The notes under the pieces are model-generated. The model was not told the origin of the DNA, made no database searches, and saw nothing but the letters and a program-made list of their open reading frames with translations. Below, piece by piece: positions 7,879 through 15,522 of a DNA stretch of 64,000 nt. The stretch is taken from the NCBI RefSeq assembly GCF_014836615.1, contig NZ_JACSQN010000004.1, forward strand, positions 62,001-126,000, written 5' to 3'. Each line of letters opens with the position of its first letter. Position 1 is the stretch's first letter. The stretch is from Sporosarcina quadrami. Lineage in GTDB: Bacteria > Bacillota > Bacilli > Bacillales_A > Planococcaceae. A program made the position numbers and the translations under genes.

Positions 7879-7913
7879 TTGCTCCATCCCACAACTGGTG
7901 ATATAATGGAGCA
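7879..7913 (+). promoter_or_regulatory. Sigma-A promoter with overlapping inverted repeat
   Basis: TTGCTC (7879-7884) and TATAAT (7902-7907) are spaced 17 bp. An inverted repeat TGCTCCAT (7880-7887) / ATGGAGCA (7906-7913) covers both promoter boxes, so a dimeric regulator bound there would block RNA polymerase. The promoter is well supported; the operator is inference. Confidence 0.65.
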
Positions 7914-7944
7914 TAGCATTATCCATAAAAGGAGTGAATTCTTC

Positions 7945-8037
7945 ATGTGGTTCGTTTATATTATGTATGCGCTGTTCGCATTTATCCTTATCGGTACAAT
8001 CGGTGGTCTAGTAAGCACATTCAGCAATCATAAATGA
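7945..8037 (+). CDS. 30-residue single-span membrane peptide
   Basis: A tiny gene, MWFVYIMYALFAF at the start and ending STFSNHK, with one hydrophobic span over residues 2-24 and a short polar tail. It has a full expression unit: a sigma-A promoter at 7879-7907, AAAGGAG before the ATG, and a strong hairpin terminator overlapping its 3' end. No family is recognised. It is convergent with the quorum peptide gene at 8116-8274. It could be a small membrane regulator or a toxin-like peptide; neither can be decided here. Confidence 0.6.
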   Translation: MWFVYIMYALFAFILIGTIGGLVSTFSNHK

Positions 8038-8058
8038 TTGTTGAAGTGCTTTTTTTTC
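8014..8058 (+). terminator. Terminator of the 30-residue peptide gene
   Basis: AGCAC (8014-8018) pairs with GTGCT (8046-8050), and CAATCAT (8025-8031) with ATGATTG (8034-8040). Eight Ts follow. The hairpin begins inside the coding region. Confidence 0.8.
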
Positions 8059-8062
8059 GCAT

Positions 8063-8105
8063 AAAAAAAGGGTGTCTCGCAGCCGACAAATGGCTTAGAG
8101 ACACC
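8063..8105 (-). terminator. Terminator of the quorum peptide gene
   Basis: GGTGTCTC (8071-8078) pairs with GAGACACC (8098-8105), with AGCC/GGCT extending the stem. On the minus strand seven Ts follow, ending the regulator-peptide transcript. Confidence 0.87.
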
Positions 8106-8115
8106 TGATTTATGG

Positions 8116-8274
8116 TTAACACTGTGGGGGCAGAATTGTAGGTGGTGCAAAGTTTTCTCTTCCTTTTGCGAAAGTGTCGACACTGTCATTCGGTTCCAAT
8201 GCCATTGCACTTCCCGTTCCAATAAATGAGGCGAACATTGCAGCCAATAGTAGAACTGACATTTTCTTTTTCAA
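8116..8274 (-). CDS. Candidate secreted signalling pro-peptide of an RRNPP pair
   Basis: A 52-residue peptide with a lysine start (KKKMSVLLL), a hydrophobic core and a signal-peptidase-like site GSAMA|LEPND near residue 25. The short polar tail ends in APPTILPPQC. The TTG start at 8274 overlaps the regulator's stop codon (TTGA) and is preceded by AAAGGAG with 10-base spacing; an in-frame ATG at 8262 is the alternative. A terminator follows. Size, export signal and coupling to an HTH-TPR regulator match Phr/NprX/PapR-type pro-peptides, which are exported, trimmed and re-imported. The exact mature peptide cannot be read here. Confidence 0.75.
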   Translation of the reverse strand: MKKKMSVLLLAAMFASFIGTGSAMALEPNDSVDTFAKGRENFAPPTILPPQC

Positions 8275-9509
8275 GGTTCCTCGTCTCCTTTAATATAATA
8301 ATACAAACTATATCTCTCCTCTTTTTCTTTATCTCCAAGAGAACGATAATAGTCCGCCAACTTCCATGCAGTACTTCTTGCTTCCTTTATATAACCATGT
8401 TTTGAGAGAAAAGGGAATGCAATATCTTCACAATAGTCTAAAAGCTCTTGTTGGGAAATTTGTGTCTTTCTAAAGTAGGTAGTTAAAACATCTAAATAAG
8501 CATCGTTCTTCCTATTCGCAATTAATTCCAATTTCCTAAGCGGCTCTTCAATACTGATTTTCGCCTCTGTCGCTGTATGCAACAAGTGAATCATTATCGC
8601 CTGATAATAATCCGTCCCCGGCTCAATTAACTGTTTTAACTCCATCAATAATTCATATGCAGACTGATGCAATCCTCTGCGATTTTGCAACTCCGAATAA
8701 TTATATAGAGCACCTTGATATAACTCGTCCAATTCCATCATTTTGGCGTTGCGCAAAACAGTTTTGAACAATCCATCCGCCTGTAAAATCAGATCTCGAT
8801 TCGTATAGTTAATGGCGAGGAGCAATTGAGCATGTAACAGCCGAATGTAATTGCAGTCTTTCAAGTAGTGATCCACGGCAAGCTCTGCATAATACGAAGA
8901 GCGGCCATATTGTGTTTTTGTATGAAGGAGATATGCTTTCTGATAGTACAACTCGCCTTCGAACATATGAGGGATACGCTCGCGGTATTGTTCAATTCCT
9001 ATTAGGCGATCCTCTGCTTTTTCGAAGTCTTGCTTGAAAATGTCATACATCAAATAAATGACTTTAGAAACACCTTTTTCGTAATCGTCAAATGTGGATT
9101 GGAGTTTTTTGAGGATTGTCACTTGCTGTGTTGCTCGGGGAATTTCCTTTTTGAATAAATAATAGCGCAACTTGTACAGCTCGTATTTGTTCACTAAATC
9201 CGTCGACTGTATATACGCTTCATGCTCGGAAAGTTCCCGATATAGCAACTCCATTGATTTTAAGTCATAGTAGACTGAATATATAATGAAACTCTCTAAT
9301 TTTTGTTTCCAATTTCTATAGATCTTCATTTCTTTTTCCCAATTGACATTCATCCGCCCGAACAAGGCATCTACCGTTTCCTCATGCGGTGTATATCGGT
9401 TCGACTCAATCTTACTTAAATGTGAAATCGAACAGATTCCTTCGCACAATTCACCTTGCGTGAGATTGTTCTTCATCCGGTAATACTTCACAATTGACCC
9501 GACGCTCAT
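8271..9509 (-). CDS. RRNPP-family HTH-TPR transcriptional regulator
   Basis: A 412-residue regulator with an N-terminal XRE helix-turn-helix (about residues 6-60, with LTQGELCEGICSISHLSKIE). A long all-helical region of tetratricopeptide-like repeats follows to the C-terminus. This domain order and length fit NprR-like members of the RRNPP family, which bind re-imported oligopeptides in the TPR domain. Start at 9509 follows AGGGGGCGATAGAG. Its stop overlaps the start of the small exported peptide gene, the usual arrangement for a regulator and its signal. Target genes are unknown; the ABC operon and the 30-residue peptide are nearest. Confidence 0.85.
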   Translation of the reverse strand: MSVGSIVKYYRMKNNLTQGELCEGICSISHLSKIESNRYTPHEETVDALFGRMNVNWEKEMKIYRNWKQKLESFIIYSVYYDLKSMELLYRELSEHEAYIQSTDLVNKYELYKLRYYLFKKEIPRATQQVTILKKLQSTFDDYEKGVSKVIYLMYDIFKQDFEKAEDRLIGIEQYRERIPHMFEGELYYQKAYLLHTKTQYGRSSYYAELAVDHYLKDCNYIRLLHAQLLLAINYTNRDLILQADGLFKTVLRNAKMMELDELYQGALYNYSELQNRRGLHQSAYELLMELKQLIEPGTDYYQAIMIHLLHTATEAKISIEEPLRKLELIANRKNDAYLDVLTTYFRKTQISQQELLDYCEDIAFPFLSKHGYIKEARSTAWKLADYYRSLGDKEKEERYSLYYYIKGDEEP

Positions 9510-9546
9510 CTCTATCGCCCCCTATTATCCCATTATTCAAACTTTA

Positions 9547-9646
9547 ACATGTACACTTCTTGTATACATGAGAAAACAGTCCCAGGGGAGTGAAGGACTG
9601 TTTTCTTGAGCAGATATTTTTTAGAGGAGACTGCAAAAGTTGCAGT
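9547..9646. promoter_or_regulatory. Inverted repeats upstream of the RRNPP regulator
   Basis: Three structures lie in the leader. CATGTA and TACATG form a near-palindrome at about 9548-9570. GAAAACAGTCC (9572-9582) pairs perfectly with GGACTGTTTTC (9595-9605). ACTGCAA (9630-9636) pairs with TTGCAGT (9640-9646). None is followed by a long T run. They may be operators or mRNA leader structures; no promoter was assigned with confidence. Confidence 0.45.
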
Positions 9647-9749
9647 TTCAATGCTTGCATCTTTACTATATCAAATTTCCTGTACAGATGTTATTGGGAA
9701 ATTCTTTTCGTCTGCATGTACTAGATACCTTTAGACCTATGCTTGAGCT

Positions 9750-9783
9750 AAAAGTAAAACACCGACCTTATGGAGGCCGGTGT
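9750..9783 (-). terminator. Terminator of the YtrA-type ABC operon
   Basis: ACACCGACC (9759-9767) pairs, with one mismatch, with GGCCGGTGT (9775-9783). A TTTTA run follows on the minus strand, 20 bases behind the last permease gene. Confidence 0.75.
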
Positions 9784-9803
9784 CAATCTGCACTTCATTC
9801 ACA

Positions 9804-10781
9804 TTAAGCAGTAATATCCCTTTTCACGAAAGTCGTATAGCTGATGATCAAGAATATGACCATATAGACAGCCAAAACAGCGAGCGAGAATGGCATTGTA
9901 ATGTCTTCAACCAATTTCATGCCTGTTTCAAATTGCGTCAAATCCATATGAGTGAACAGCAAGTACTTGGCAATTTCGTATCTCGCCAGCAATGCCGATA
10001 CCATCGATCCTGAGAAGTATATGAATAACGACAGACCGATTGCAAGAGAGCTGGAACGGAATACACTACCAATTGTAAATGCAAACGTAGTTATAACGAA
10101 TACATTACCAAATGACAATAACAGCATGTAAAGGCTCTTACTCCAGATGGAAACTTCAACGACTTCTTTACCATTCCACGTAAGTTCCTGACCCGCCCCT
10201 GATTTAAATAGAATCATAGACAAGACAATATAGACGATGAACCCGATGACCATCAATAAAATCCCAAACAAATTAACCGTCAAAAACTTTGATGTAAGGA
10301 TTTTCCATCTTTTCACAGGACGCGTAAGCAACATCTTAATCGTTCCTTGCGAAAACTCGGAAGCGACAATTCCTGCCGCAACGATGACCGTCAATAACAA
10401 TACCGTACCACCAAGACTTGATGGATTCATGATCATCCCTTCTTTGCTAAAGGGAGAAATCGGTTCCACATCGTTTGCAAGTCGATATTCCAGCACTTTT
10501 GCTTGACCCTCCAAATCCAGGCGTTCTGATTTAGATAAGGAATCGTGCGCTAATTGGGCCTCGACAAAGCCCAGTTCTTCTTGTAATGAACCTTTCCAGT
10601 CTGGCTTTCCAGAAACTTCGATTGCGCCATTTCCGAAAGCCGTCGACTTACCATTCTGCACATCGATAAACTTCATGATTCCCATCATGCCGCCAGTCAA
10701 AAGAATTAGAATCCCGACCATGATCCACGTACTTTTCTTATTCCATAGTTTCATCCATTCATTTCGTATAAGATTCAGCAA
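9804..10781 (-). CDS. ABC-2 type transporter permease
   Basis: A 325-residue membrane protein with an N-terminal span after LNLIRNEWMKLWNKKSTW, a large external loop (about residues 40-120) and a cluster of five or so spans. This is the layout of ABC-2/NatB-like export permeases. TTG at 10781 is chosen because AGGAGG lies 8 bases upstream; the GTG at 10790 overlaps that ribosome site. The start overlaps the end of the ATPase gene, so the two are probably translated together. Its ATPase partner is at 10759-11676. Substrate unknown; antibiotic or peptide efflux is typical of relatives. Confidence 0.85.
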   Translation of the reverse strand: MLNLIRNEWMKLWNKKSTWIMVGILILLTGGMMGIMKFIDVQNGKSTAFGNGAIEVSGKPDWKGSLQEELGFVEAQLAHDSLSKSERLDLEGQAKVLEYRLANDVEPISPFSKEGMIMNPSSLGGTVLLLTVIVAAGIVASEFSQGTIKMLLTRPVKRWKILTSKFLTVNLFGILLMVIGFIVYIVLSMILFKSGAGQELTWNGKEVVEVSIWSKSLYMLLLSFGNVFVITTFAFTIGSVFRSSSLAIGLSLFIYFSGSMVSALLARYEIAKYLLFTHMDLTQFETGMKLVEDITMPFSLAVLAVYMVIFLIISYTTFVKRDITA

Positions 10782-11676
10782 TTTGGCCACCTCCTGTCAT
10801 TTCAAGGAACTCATCTTCTAACGTTTTGCGATGTGGCTGCACCGCAAACACTTGCAAGCCTTTGGCAATGAACGTCTCAACGATGCCCGGGATCTGGTGC
10901 TGTTCTGCATTGATCAGCAGTCCGTTTTTCAACGGTTCAGCAGTGAATCCTTCATTGACAAGCAACTGTTTTGCCGTATCCTCCGGTGTTGCTTCTATAT
11001 AGTAGAATGAATCTTTTGTGTCGGACATTTCTCGGATATCAATCAGTTTCCCATTTTGAATGACCGCAATCCGGTCGCACATCAGCTCGATTTCAGACAG
11101 CATATGGCTTGAGACGAAGACGGATACCCCTTCCGTTTCCGCGATTTGGCGTAAATAGTGACGGAATTCACGAATACCAGCAGGATCCAGTCCATTCGTC
11201 GGTTCGTCCAAGATGAGGAATTTAGGTCTGTGCAATAAAGCCTGGGCAAGCCCTAGTCGTTGGCGCATTCCTAACGAATAGGTGCTTACTTTTTCGTGAA
11301 TACGATTTTGCATGCCTACCTGGTTCACTACTTCGGTAATGCGCTCTTTCGTCACGCCTTTATGCATGCGTGCAAAGTGAACGAGATTTTTGTATCCCGA
11401 CATGAACTTATACATCTCCGGATTTTCAACAATTACTCCTACTTTTGAAAGACTCTCTTCAAAGTTATCATTAAGCGACACACCGTCTATGATGACATCT
11501 CCACTGGTCCGCTTCATTAGTCCAACCATCATCCGAATTGTCGTCGTCTTCCCTGCACCATTTGGGCCGAGGAAGCCTGTGATCGTACCAGGGTAGGCAA
11601 CTAAGTTCACGTTGTCGATAATTTTTTTCTTTCCAATTGTTTTTGATAGATTTTTTAGCTCAACTACTGGTTTCAT
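10759..11676 (-). CDS. ABC transporter ATP-binding protein (BcrA/NatA type)
   Basis: A 305-residue ATPase with Walker A GPNGAGKTT, signature YSLGMRQRLGLAQALL, Walker B FLILDEPTNGLDP and switch His SSHMLSE. The extra C-terminal domain is typical of DrrA/BcrA-like exporters. The start at 11676 has AAAGGAG upstream. It pairs with the permease at 9804-10781 and overlaps both neighbours by a few bases. It is the fifth gene of an operon that also encodes a second ATPase with its own permeases. Substrate unknown. Confidence 0.88.
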   Translation of the reverse strand: MKPVVELKNLSKTIGKKKIIDNVNLVAYPGTITGFLGPNGAGKTTTIRMMVGLMKRTSGDVIIDGVSLNDNFEESLSKVGVIVENPEMYKFMSGYKNLVHFARMHKGVTKERITEVVNQVGMQNRIHEKVSTYSLGMRQRLGLAQALLHRPKFLILDEPTNGLDPAGIREFRHYLRQIAETEGVSVFVSSHMLSEIELMCDRIAVIQNGKLIDIREMSDTKDSFYYIEATPEDTAKQLLVNEGFTAEPLKNGLLINAEQHQIPGIVETFIAKGLQVFAVQPHRKTLEDEFLEMTGGGQIAESYTK

Positions 11677-12392
11677 ACATTTATCTCCTTTCCTTGTTGT
11701 GGTTCTTTGAACAATGACACCATCCAACTTGTTGCGTCAACGCCATAGAAATCGCGTATCTCATCTATCGTTTCATGCGCAATAATTTGACCGCCACGCA
11801 TGACGATGATTTCATCCAACAGTGGTTCAACTTCACGTATTTCATGCGTCGACATAATAATTGTTTGCTCTTCTGGATTTGTAAAACGAATTAGCCCTTT
11901 CGCAATATCATCTCTTACCATCGGATCGAGTCCTGAAAAAGGTTCATCAAGCAAATAGATTTTCGCTTCCCTTGCAAGTGTTACGGCGATTTTCACGCGA
12001 CCTCGATTCCCTTTAGAAAGACTTTTCATCTTTGCTTCATGTGGCACTTTCAAAAAGTCCGCAAGCTCTTTCGCTTTGATCAAATCAAAATCTGCGAACT
12101 GCGAATCGTAAAATTCCATTAGCTCTCTCACTGTGAAATAGGGGTAAAACAAATCCGTATCGGACATGTAAGCCAAATCCGTCGCAATTGTACGTGTAAT
12201 GGATGTACCTCTATACGTCACAGACCCTGTGCTGATGGATGATAAACCGGCAAGCACTTTCAGCAATGTCGATTTCCCACTCCCGTTCTCCCCAACAAGT
12301 CCGATTACTTTCCCTTTTGGAATAGACAACGTCACGCCGTTTAGCGCACGCTTCGCTCCATATTTCTTTACAACCTGATTCAACTCAATCAT
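11673..12392 (-). CDS. ABC transporter ATP-binding protein, YtrB-like
   Basis: A 239-residue ATPase with Walker A GENGSGKST, a signature degenerate to LSKGNRGRVKIA, Walker B IYLLDEPFSGLDP and switch STHEIRE. The SKGNRGR signature and short length are typical of YtrB-type ATPases coded next to YtrA repressors. Start at 12392 follows GGGGTG with 6-base spacing, inside the end of the regulator gene. Likely energises the two permeases at 12756-14236. YtrA operons in Bacillus respond to cell-wall antibiotics that bind lipid II; a similar role here is inference. Confidence 0.85.
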   Translation of the reverse strand: MIELNQVVKKYGAKRALNGVTLSIPKGKVIGLVGENGSGKSTLLKVLAGLSSISTGSVTYRGTSITRTIATDLAYMSDTDLFYPYFTVRELMEFYDSQFADFDLIKAKELADFLKVPHEAKMKSLSKGNRGRVKIAVTLAREAKIYLLDEPFSGLDPMVRDDIAKGLIRFTNPEEQTIIMSTHEIREVEPLLDEIIVMRGGQIIAHETIDEIRDFYGVDATSWMVSLFKEPQQGKEINV

Positions 12393-12759
12393 TACTTTCA
12401 CCCCAATCTTTCAAACACTCTACAATTTCATCTTTTGTAAACCCAAATGCCGCGACACTTTGCAGAAACGTCCTCACAAGTTGCTCCTTCATATCATTAC
12501 GAAGTGCTGCAATTTTTTGCTCATCCTCAGTCACGAATGATCCCTGCCCCCTTCTCGTTTCGGTGATTTCCATCTGCTCTAACTCCTTGTAAACACGCTG
12601 CATCGTATTCGCGTTAACACCCGCTTCTACTGCATATTCACGAACAGACGGCAACTTTTCCCCAACCGTCAATGTGCCGTTTAGTATATCCCCCAAGATA
12701 CGGTCGATGAGCTGCTGGTAAATCGGTTTGTCCGGTAGAAAATCAATGCCCATCGTCAT
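12385..12759 (-). CDS. ytrA: GntR-family repressor, YtrA subfamily
   Basis: A 124-residue regulator with a winged helix-turn-helix at about residues 10-75 (KPIYQQLIDRILGDI, VGEKLPSVREYA, GVNANTMQRVYKELE). Only a short C-terminal helical dimerisation tail follows, which defines the YtrA subfamily. It lies inside the operon it is expected to repress, overlapping both neighbours. An inverted repeat at 14259-14280 over the operon promoter is its likely binding site. An in-frame ATG two codons later (12753) is an equally possible start. Confidence 0.85.
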   Translation of the reverse strand: MTMGIDFLPDKPIYQQLIDRILGDILNGTLTVGEKLPSVREYAVEAGVNANTMQRVYKELEQMEITETRRGQGSFVTEDEQKIAALRNDMKEQLVRTFLQSVAAFGFTKDEIVECLKDWGESND

Positions 12760-13457
12760 ACCCTCACTTTCTTATCAAGCAGAACAGTGCCTGCTGAGAA
12801 AAATACAATTGAAAACAGTGCATATGTGATAAAACCTACTACACTTAACGGTGCATTTTCAGGGAATACACTTGTCAAAACAGCCCAAAGAGTCGACATC
12901 ATAAGCACTGGAATGAGAATGATAAACGCTGCAAAGTTCCCAATTCTCAGTTGAATAACCCCTAACAAAATCCATACAAATAGGACTGCCACCGTATTGA
13001 ACACCGCATTGACAACTGCCGTTGCACCAAGTTTCGCCGCTAGCCAAACCGCTTCGGACAACGGAAGTGCATTTTCCGGGGCACTATAGTAATAGGTGAT
13101 TCCAGCAAGGACACTAGTAAGCAACATTGCCACTACAACTGCTATTATCGCAACAAACACCTTCACTCCAAGCACCTGGAACATCGAAGCTGGTGAATGA
13201 AGCCATACGTCTAGCTGTTTCCGTTCATACTCGATACTAATGACAATTAGTATCGGACCAATAATTAGTAAAATTCTTAACATCATGTCATACAGACCTT
13301 GCGGATCAATATGCTCAAAAGTTTTGAGACCTGCCAATACTGGCGTCAAGTTGGCAAAACAAATCAGCAAAGTTACAACGATAAAAGCAATCATCTGCCA
13401 ACGCATCAGTATCCATTCTTTTTTCAGTAAACCGCGCCATCTCCACGTCATCGTCAT
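12756..13457 (-). CDS. ABC exporter membrane subunit (YtrA operon)
   Basis: A 233-residue membrane protein beginning MTMTWRWRGLLKKEW, with about six hydrophobic spans. Second of two similar subunits sharing the pattern WRW..LLxKEW...RWQ and a conserved H-S-x-A-S stretch (WLHSPASMFQVLGVK), so the two likely arose by duplication. The gene overlaps its neighbours on both sides by 4 bases. It probably forms a heteromeric exporter with the YtrB-like ATPase. No closer function can be stated. Confidence 0.78.
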   Translation of the reverse strand: MTMTWRWRGLLKKEWILMRWQMIAFIVVTLLICFANLTPVLAGLKTFEHIDPQGLYDMMLRILLIIGPILIVISIEYERKQLDVWLHSPASMFQVLGVKVFVAIIAVVVAMLLTSVLAGITYYYSAPENALPLSEAVWLAAKLGATAVVNAVFNTVAVLFVWILLGVIQLRIGNFAAFIILIPVLMMSTLWAVLTSVFPENAPLSVVGFITYALFSIVFFSAGTVLLDKKVRV

Positions 13458-14236
13458 ATCCTCACTTTCTTCTCAAAGAGCTTAATTGCAAGGAAGAATA
13501 AAATGACCGCCAATGCTGTATCAAATAGAATATCCCCGATATAGATATCAAAATTCATAAAAAGAGACGAACCCTCTCCTATTTCCAGCTTCGCGTTTTT
13601 CATCTCCAACAAGTTGAGTTTACCTGTGTGAAACAACCGATCATATAAACGCGATGCAGTCACCTCTCCGTATAAACGTGCAGAAAGGACGAACAGAAGT
13701 ACAGTCACGACAATGGAAAACCCTTTTAAAAAAGGTTTGATCAGCCGGTCGATAACGATGAAGAAAAATCCGACAATCATCAACATCAAAGATACAGAGA
13801 AAAAGAATATGAGTGCCGATGTGCCAAAAAACGCCAACTCATCAAACGTTATTTCACGCGCATCTGTAATAGCAAAACGCACTGCAACAACCGCAGCTGG
13901 TACAAGCAAAGAAACTGCCCCGATGAATGCCGCCATCAATAACTTAACGCCAATTAACTTATAAATGCTCGCGGTCGAATGCAACCACAAATCCTGCAAC
14001 TTCATATCCCGGTTGAACATTGTCGCAAAACATATGACGGGAACAATCATCCCAACCATCATCACCATGAAGCTGATCATCAATGTCATTTCGAAAACTA
14101 TCTCAAAATCCTCGGTGATTTTACCGACAACTGTCGGCATAAACAATAACGCAATAATCGCAAGTCCGATCGCAAAAATGAGCTGCCATCTCCACTGCAC
14201 CCACTCTTTGCGCATCAGTCCATTCCATTGTTTCAT
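13454..14236 (-). CDS. ABC exporter membrane subunit, first gene of the YtrA operon
   Basis: A 260-residue membrane protein beginning MKQWNGLMRKEWVQWRWQ, with about six spans and the stretch WLHSTASIYKLIGVK shared with the next gene. AGAAGGAGG precedes the ATG. It is the promoter-proximal gene, followed by its paralogue, the YtrA repressor, the YtrB-like ATPase and a second ATPase-permease pair, all overlapping. In B. subtilis the regulator gene comes first; here it is third. Confidence 0.78.
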   Translation of the reverse strand: MKQWNGLMRKEWVQWRWQLIFAIGLAIIALLFMPTVVGKITEDFEIVFEMTLMISFMVMMVGMIVPVICFATMFNRDMKLQDLWLHSTASIYKLIGVKLLMAAFIGAVSLLVPAAVVAVRFAITDAREITFDELAFFGTSALIFFFSVSLMLMIVGFFFIVIDRLIKPFLKGFSIVVTVLLFVLSARLYGEVTASRLYDRLFHTGKLNLLEMKNAKLEIGEGSSLFMNFDIYIGDILFDTALAVILFFLAIKLFEKKVRI

Positions 14237-14258
14237 CCGTCTGCCTCCTTCTGTACTG

Positions 14259-14301
14259 GTGTATTAGTTACATAGTACACTACTATATGCAGACGTGTAA
14301 A
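14259..14301 (-). promoter_or_regulatory. Promoter and YtrA-type operator of the ABC operon
   Basis: On the minus strand TTTACA (14296-14301) and TACTAT (14272-14277) are spaced 18 bp. A 22-bp imperfect palindrome at 14259-14280, with arms GTGTA and TACAC and further matching positions inside, covers the -10. Overlap with the -10 fits autorepression by the YtrA protein of this operon. Confidence 0.6.
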
Positions 14302-14360
14302 GGAAATTTAATAATACGAGCGAAATACATCAAAGGTCCTAAAATGGTGATAAGTTTAGT

Positions 14361-14465
14361 TATTCGATTGATAAAAGTTGCTATTCCATCGATAAACGTC
14401 CGTATTCAATCGATAAAGTCCACTATTCAATCGATAAACACGCGTATTCGATCGATACCCAGTGC
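14361..14465. repeat. 21-bp tandem array, five units, opposite orientation
   Basis: Five exact 21-bp units (14361, 14382, 14403, 14424, 14445), each starting TATTCRATCGATA. This is the reverse complement of the TATCGATYGAATA core in the arrays at 5.9-7.7 kb. The last 6 bases vary from unit to unit. No palindrome block accompanies this array. It lies between the ABC operon promoter and the 3' end of the coiled-coil gene. Confidence 0.88.
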
Positions 14466-14500
14466 TCGTCTTGCATTTGATTGCACACCAAGCAGGCGAA

Positions 14501-15454
14501 TCAAGATTCAATGATCGCCTGCTCCTGTTCATCCAAACGCCTCGACTCTTCAATCGCCTCATCGCGTTTGCGCTTCAAATGATCTTGCACCCGGCGTACT
14601 TCCCGAAGCACAACATTCAACTTGCTTTTCCCCTCCGTAATGCGCGAATGCACCATCCAATCCGAAAATATGTTATCAAAAAACAAATCCGTGAACGTGA
14701 AAATATCATTCTGGTTCACTTTGAATGAATCGGACGCCACATCATGCACATCCATCAATTCTGTCTCGTAGTGTCGTAGAGCGCGTTGTGCACGATGAAC
14801 AAGATCATCCGAGCCTTCCATTTCCGAATACTTCATCGCGGACACAATCATGCCCCCTCCTAAAAACGTATCCCAAATCGACAATCCTTCCGCACTACCA
14901 AGCTTATCAAGCGCAGCATCTAGTGCCCGTATCGCCTTATCACCAGCTTCAAGCGCTTCGTCAATTTCACGTTTCAATGAACCAATGCGCACCCGATCAT
15001 CGGCAATCTGCTGTAAGGTTGCGTTTGCAACCGTATCATTTTGCCTGATCCACATCTCTTTCTCTCGAAGAAAATCCGACCAATCTTCATCGACATATTG
15101 GAAGTCCGGATTTCTCATCTGCTCACACAAGCGTCCAACCTCCGCTTCGAGATCAATGACAGTCTTTTCCGCTTCATTATATTTCAGCTCAACTTCTGCC
15201 ACTTCATTAATCTCTTTCTCCATTTGCGCATCCCATTTGCCCGTCCATTCTTTCAGCTTATTCGCAAATGAAAACTTCCCGAGTTTAATAACATCCTGCT
15301 GCTCTTTTGACAACTGCCACTCCAACTTGCCCCGTGTCTCAAGCGCAGCCTTATACTGAACTTCCGCACCTTCCAATCTACGCCTCACCCGATCGCGCTC
15401 ATTTCGCAACGTCGTCAATGCTATTTGTCGTTCGTGAATAGCTGCCCGCATCAT
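14501..15454 (-). CDS. Coiled-coil protein of unknown function
   Basis: A 317-residue soluble protein, almost entirely charged heptad-rich helix: about residues 5-120 and 150-200, then a C-terminal helix from 275. The middle holds SIWDTFLGGGMIVSAMKYSEM, the only glycine-rich hydrophobic stretch. There is no signal peptide. AAAGGAG precedes the ATG at 15454; a second ATG follows immediately. I do not recognise a named family. A hairpin (AGCAGGCGA/TCGCCTGCT, 14491-14523) overlaps the stop but lacks a T run. Confidence 0.65.
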   Translation of the reverse strand: MMRAAIHERQIALTTLRNERDRVRRRLEGAEVQYKAALETRGKLEWQLSKEQQDVIKLGKFSFANKLKEWTGKWDAQMEKEINEVAEVELKYNEAEKTVIDLEAEVGRLCEQMRNPDFQYVDEDWSDFLREKEMWIRQNDTVANATLQQIADDRVRIGSLKREIDEALEAGDKAIRALDAALDKLGSAEGLSIWDTFLGGGMIVSAMKYSEMEGSDDLVHRAQRALRHYETELMDVHDVASDSFKVNQNDIFTFTDLFFDNIFSDWMVHSRITEGKSKLNVVLREVRRVQDHLKRKRDEAIEESRRLDEQEQAIIES

Positions 15455-15522
15455 AATCACTCCTTTAAGAATTCCCTAACTATTCATACGGATAGATTAC
15501 TAGTTTAGTTTCAACTAGACGC

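Noticed and set aside
14491-14523. Hairpin overlapping the stop of the coiled-coil gene as a terminator
   Set aside because: Nine-base stem without a T run on either strand; left as a structure of unknown role.
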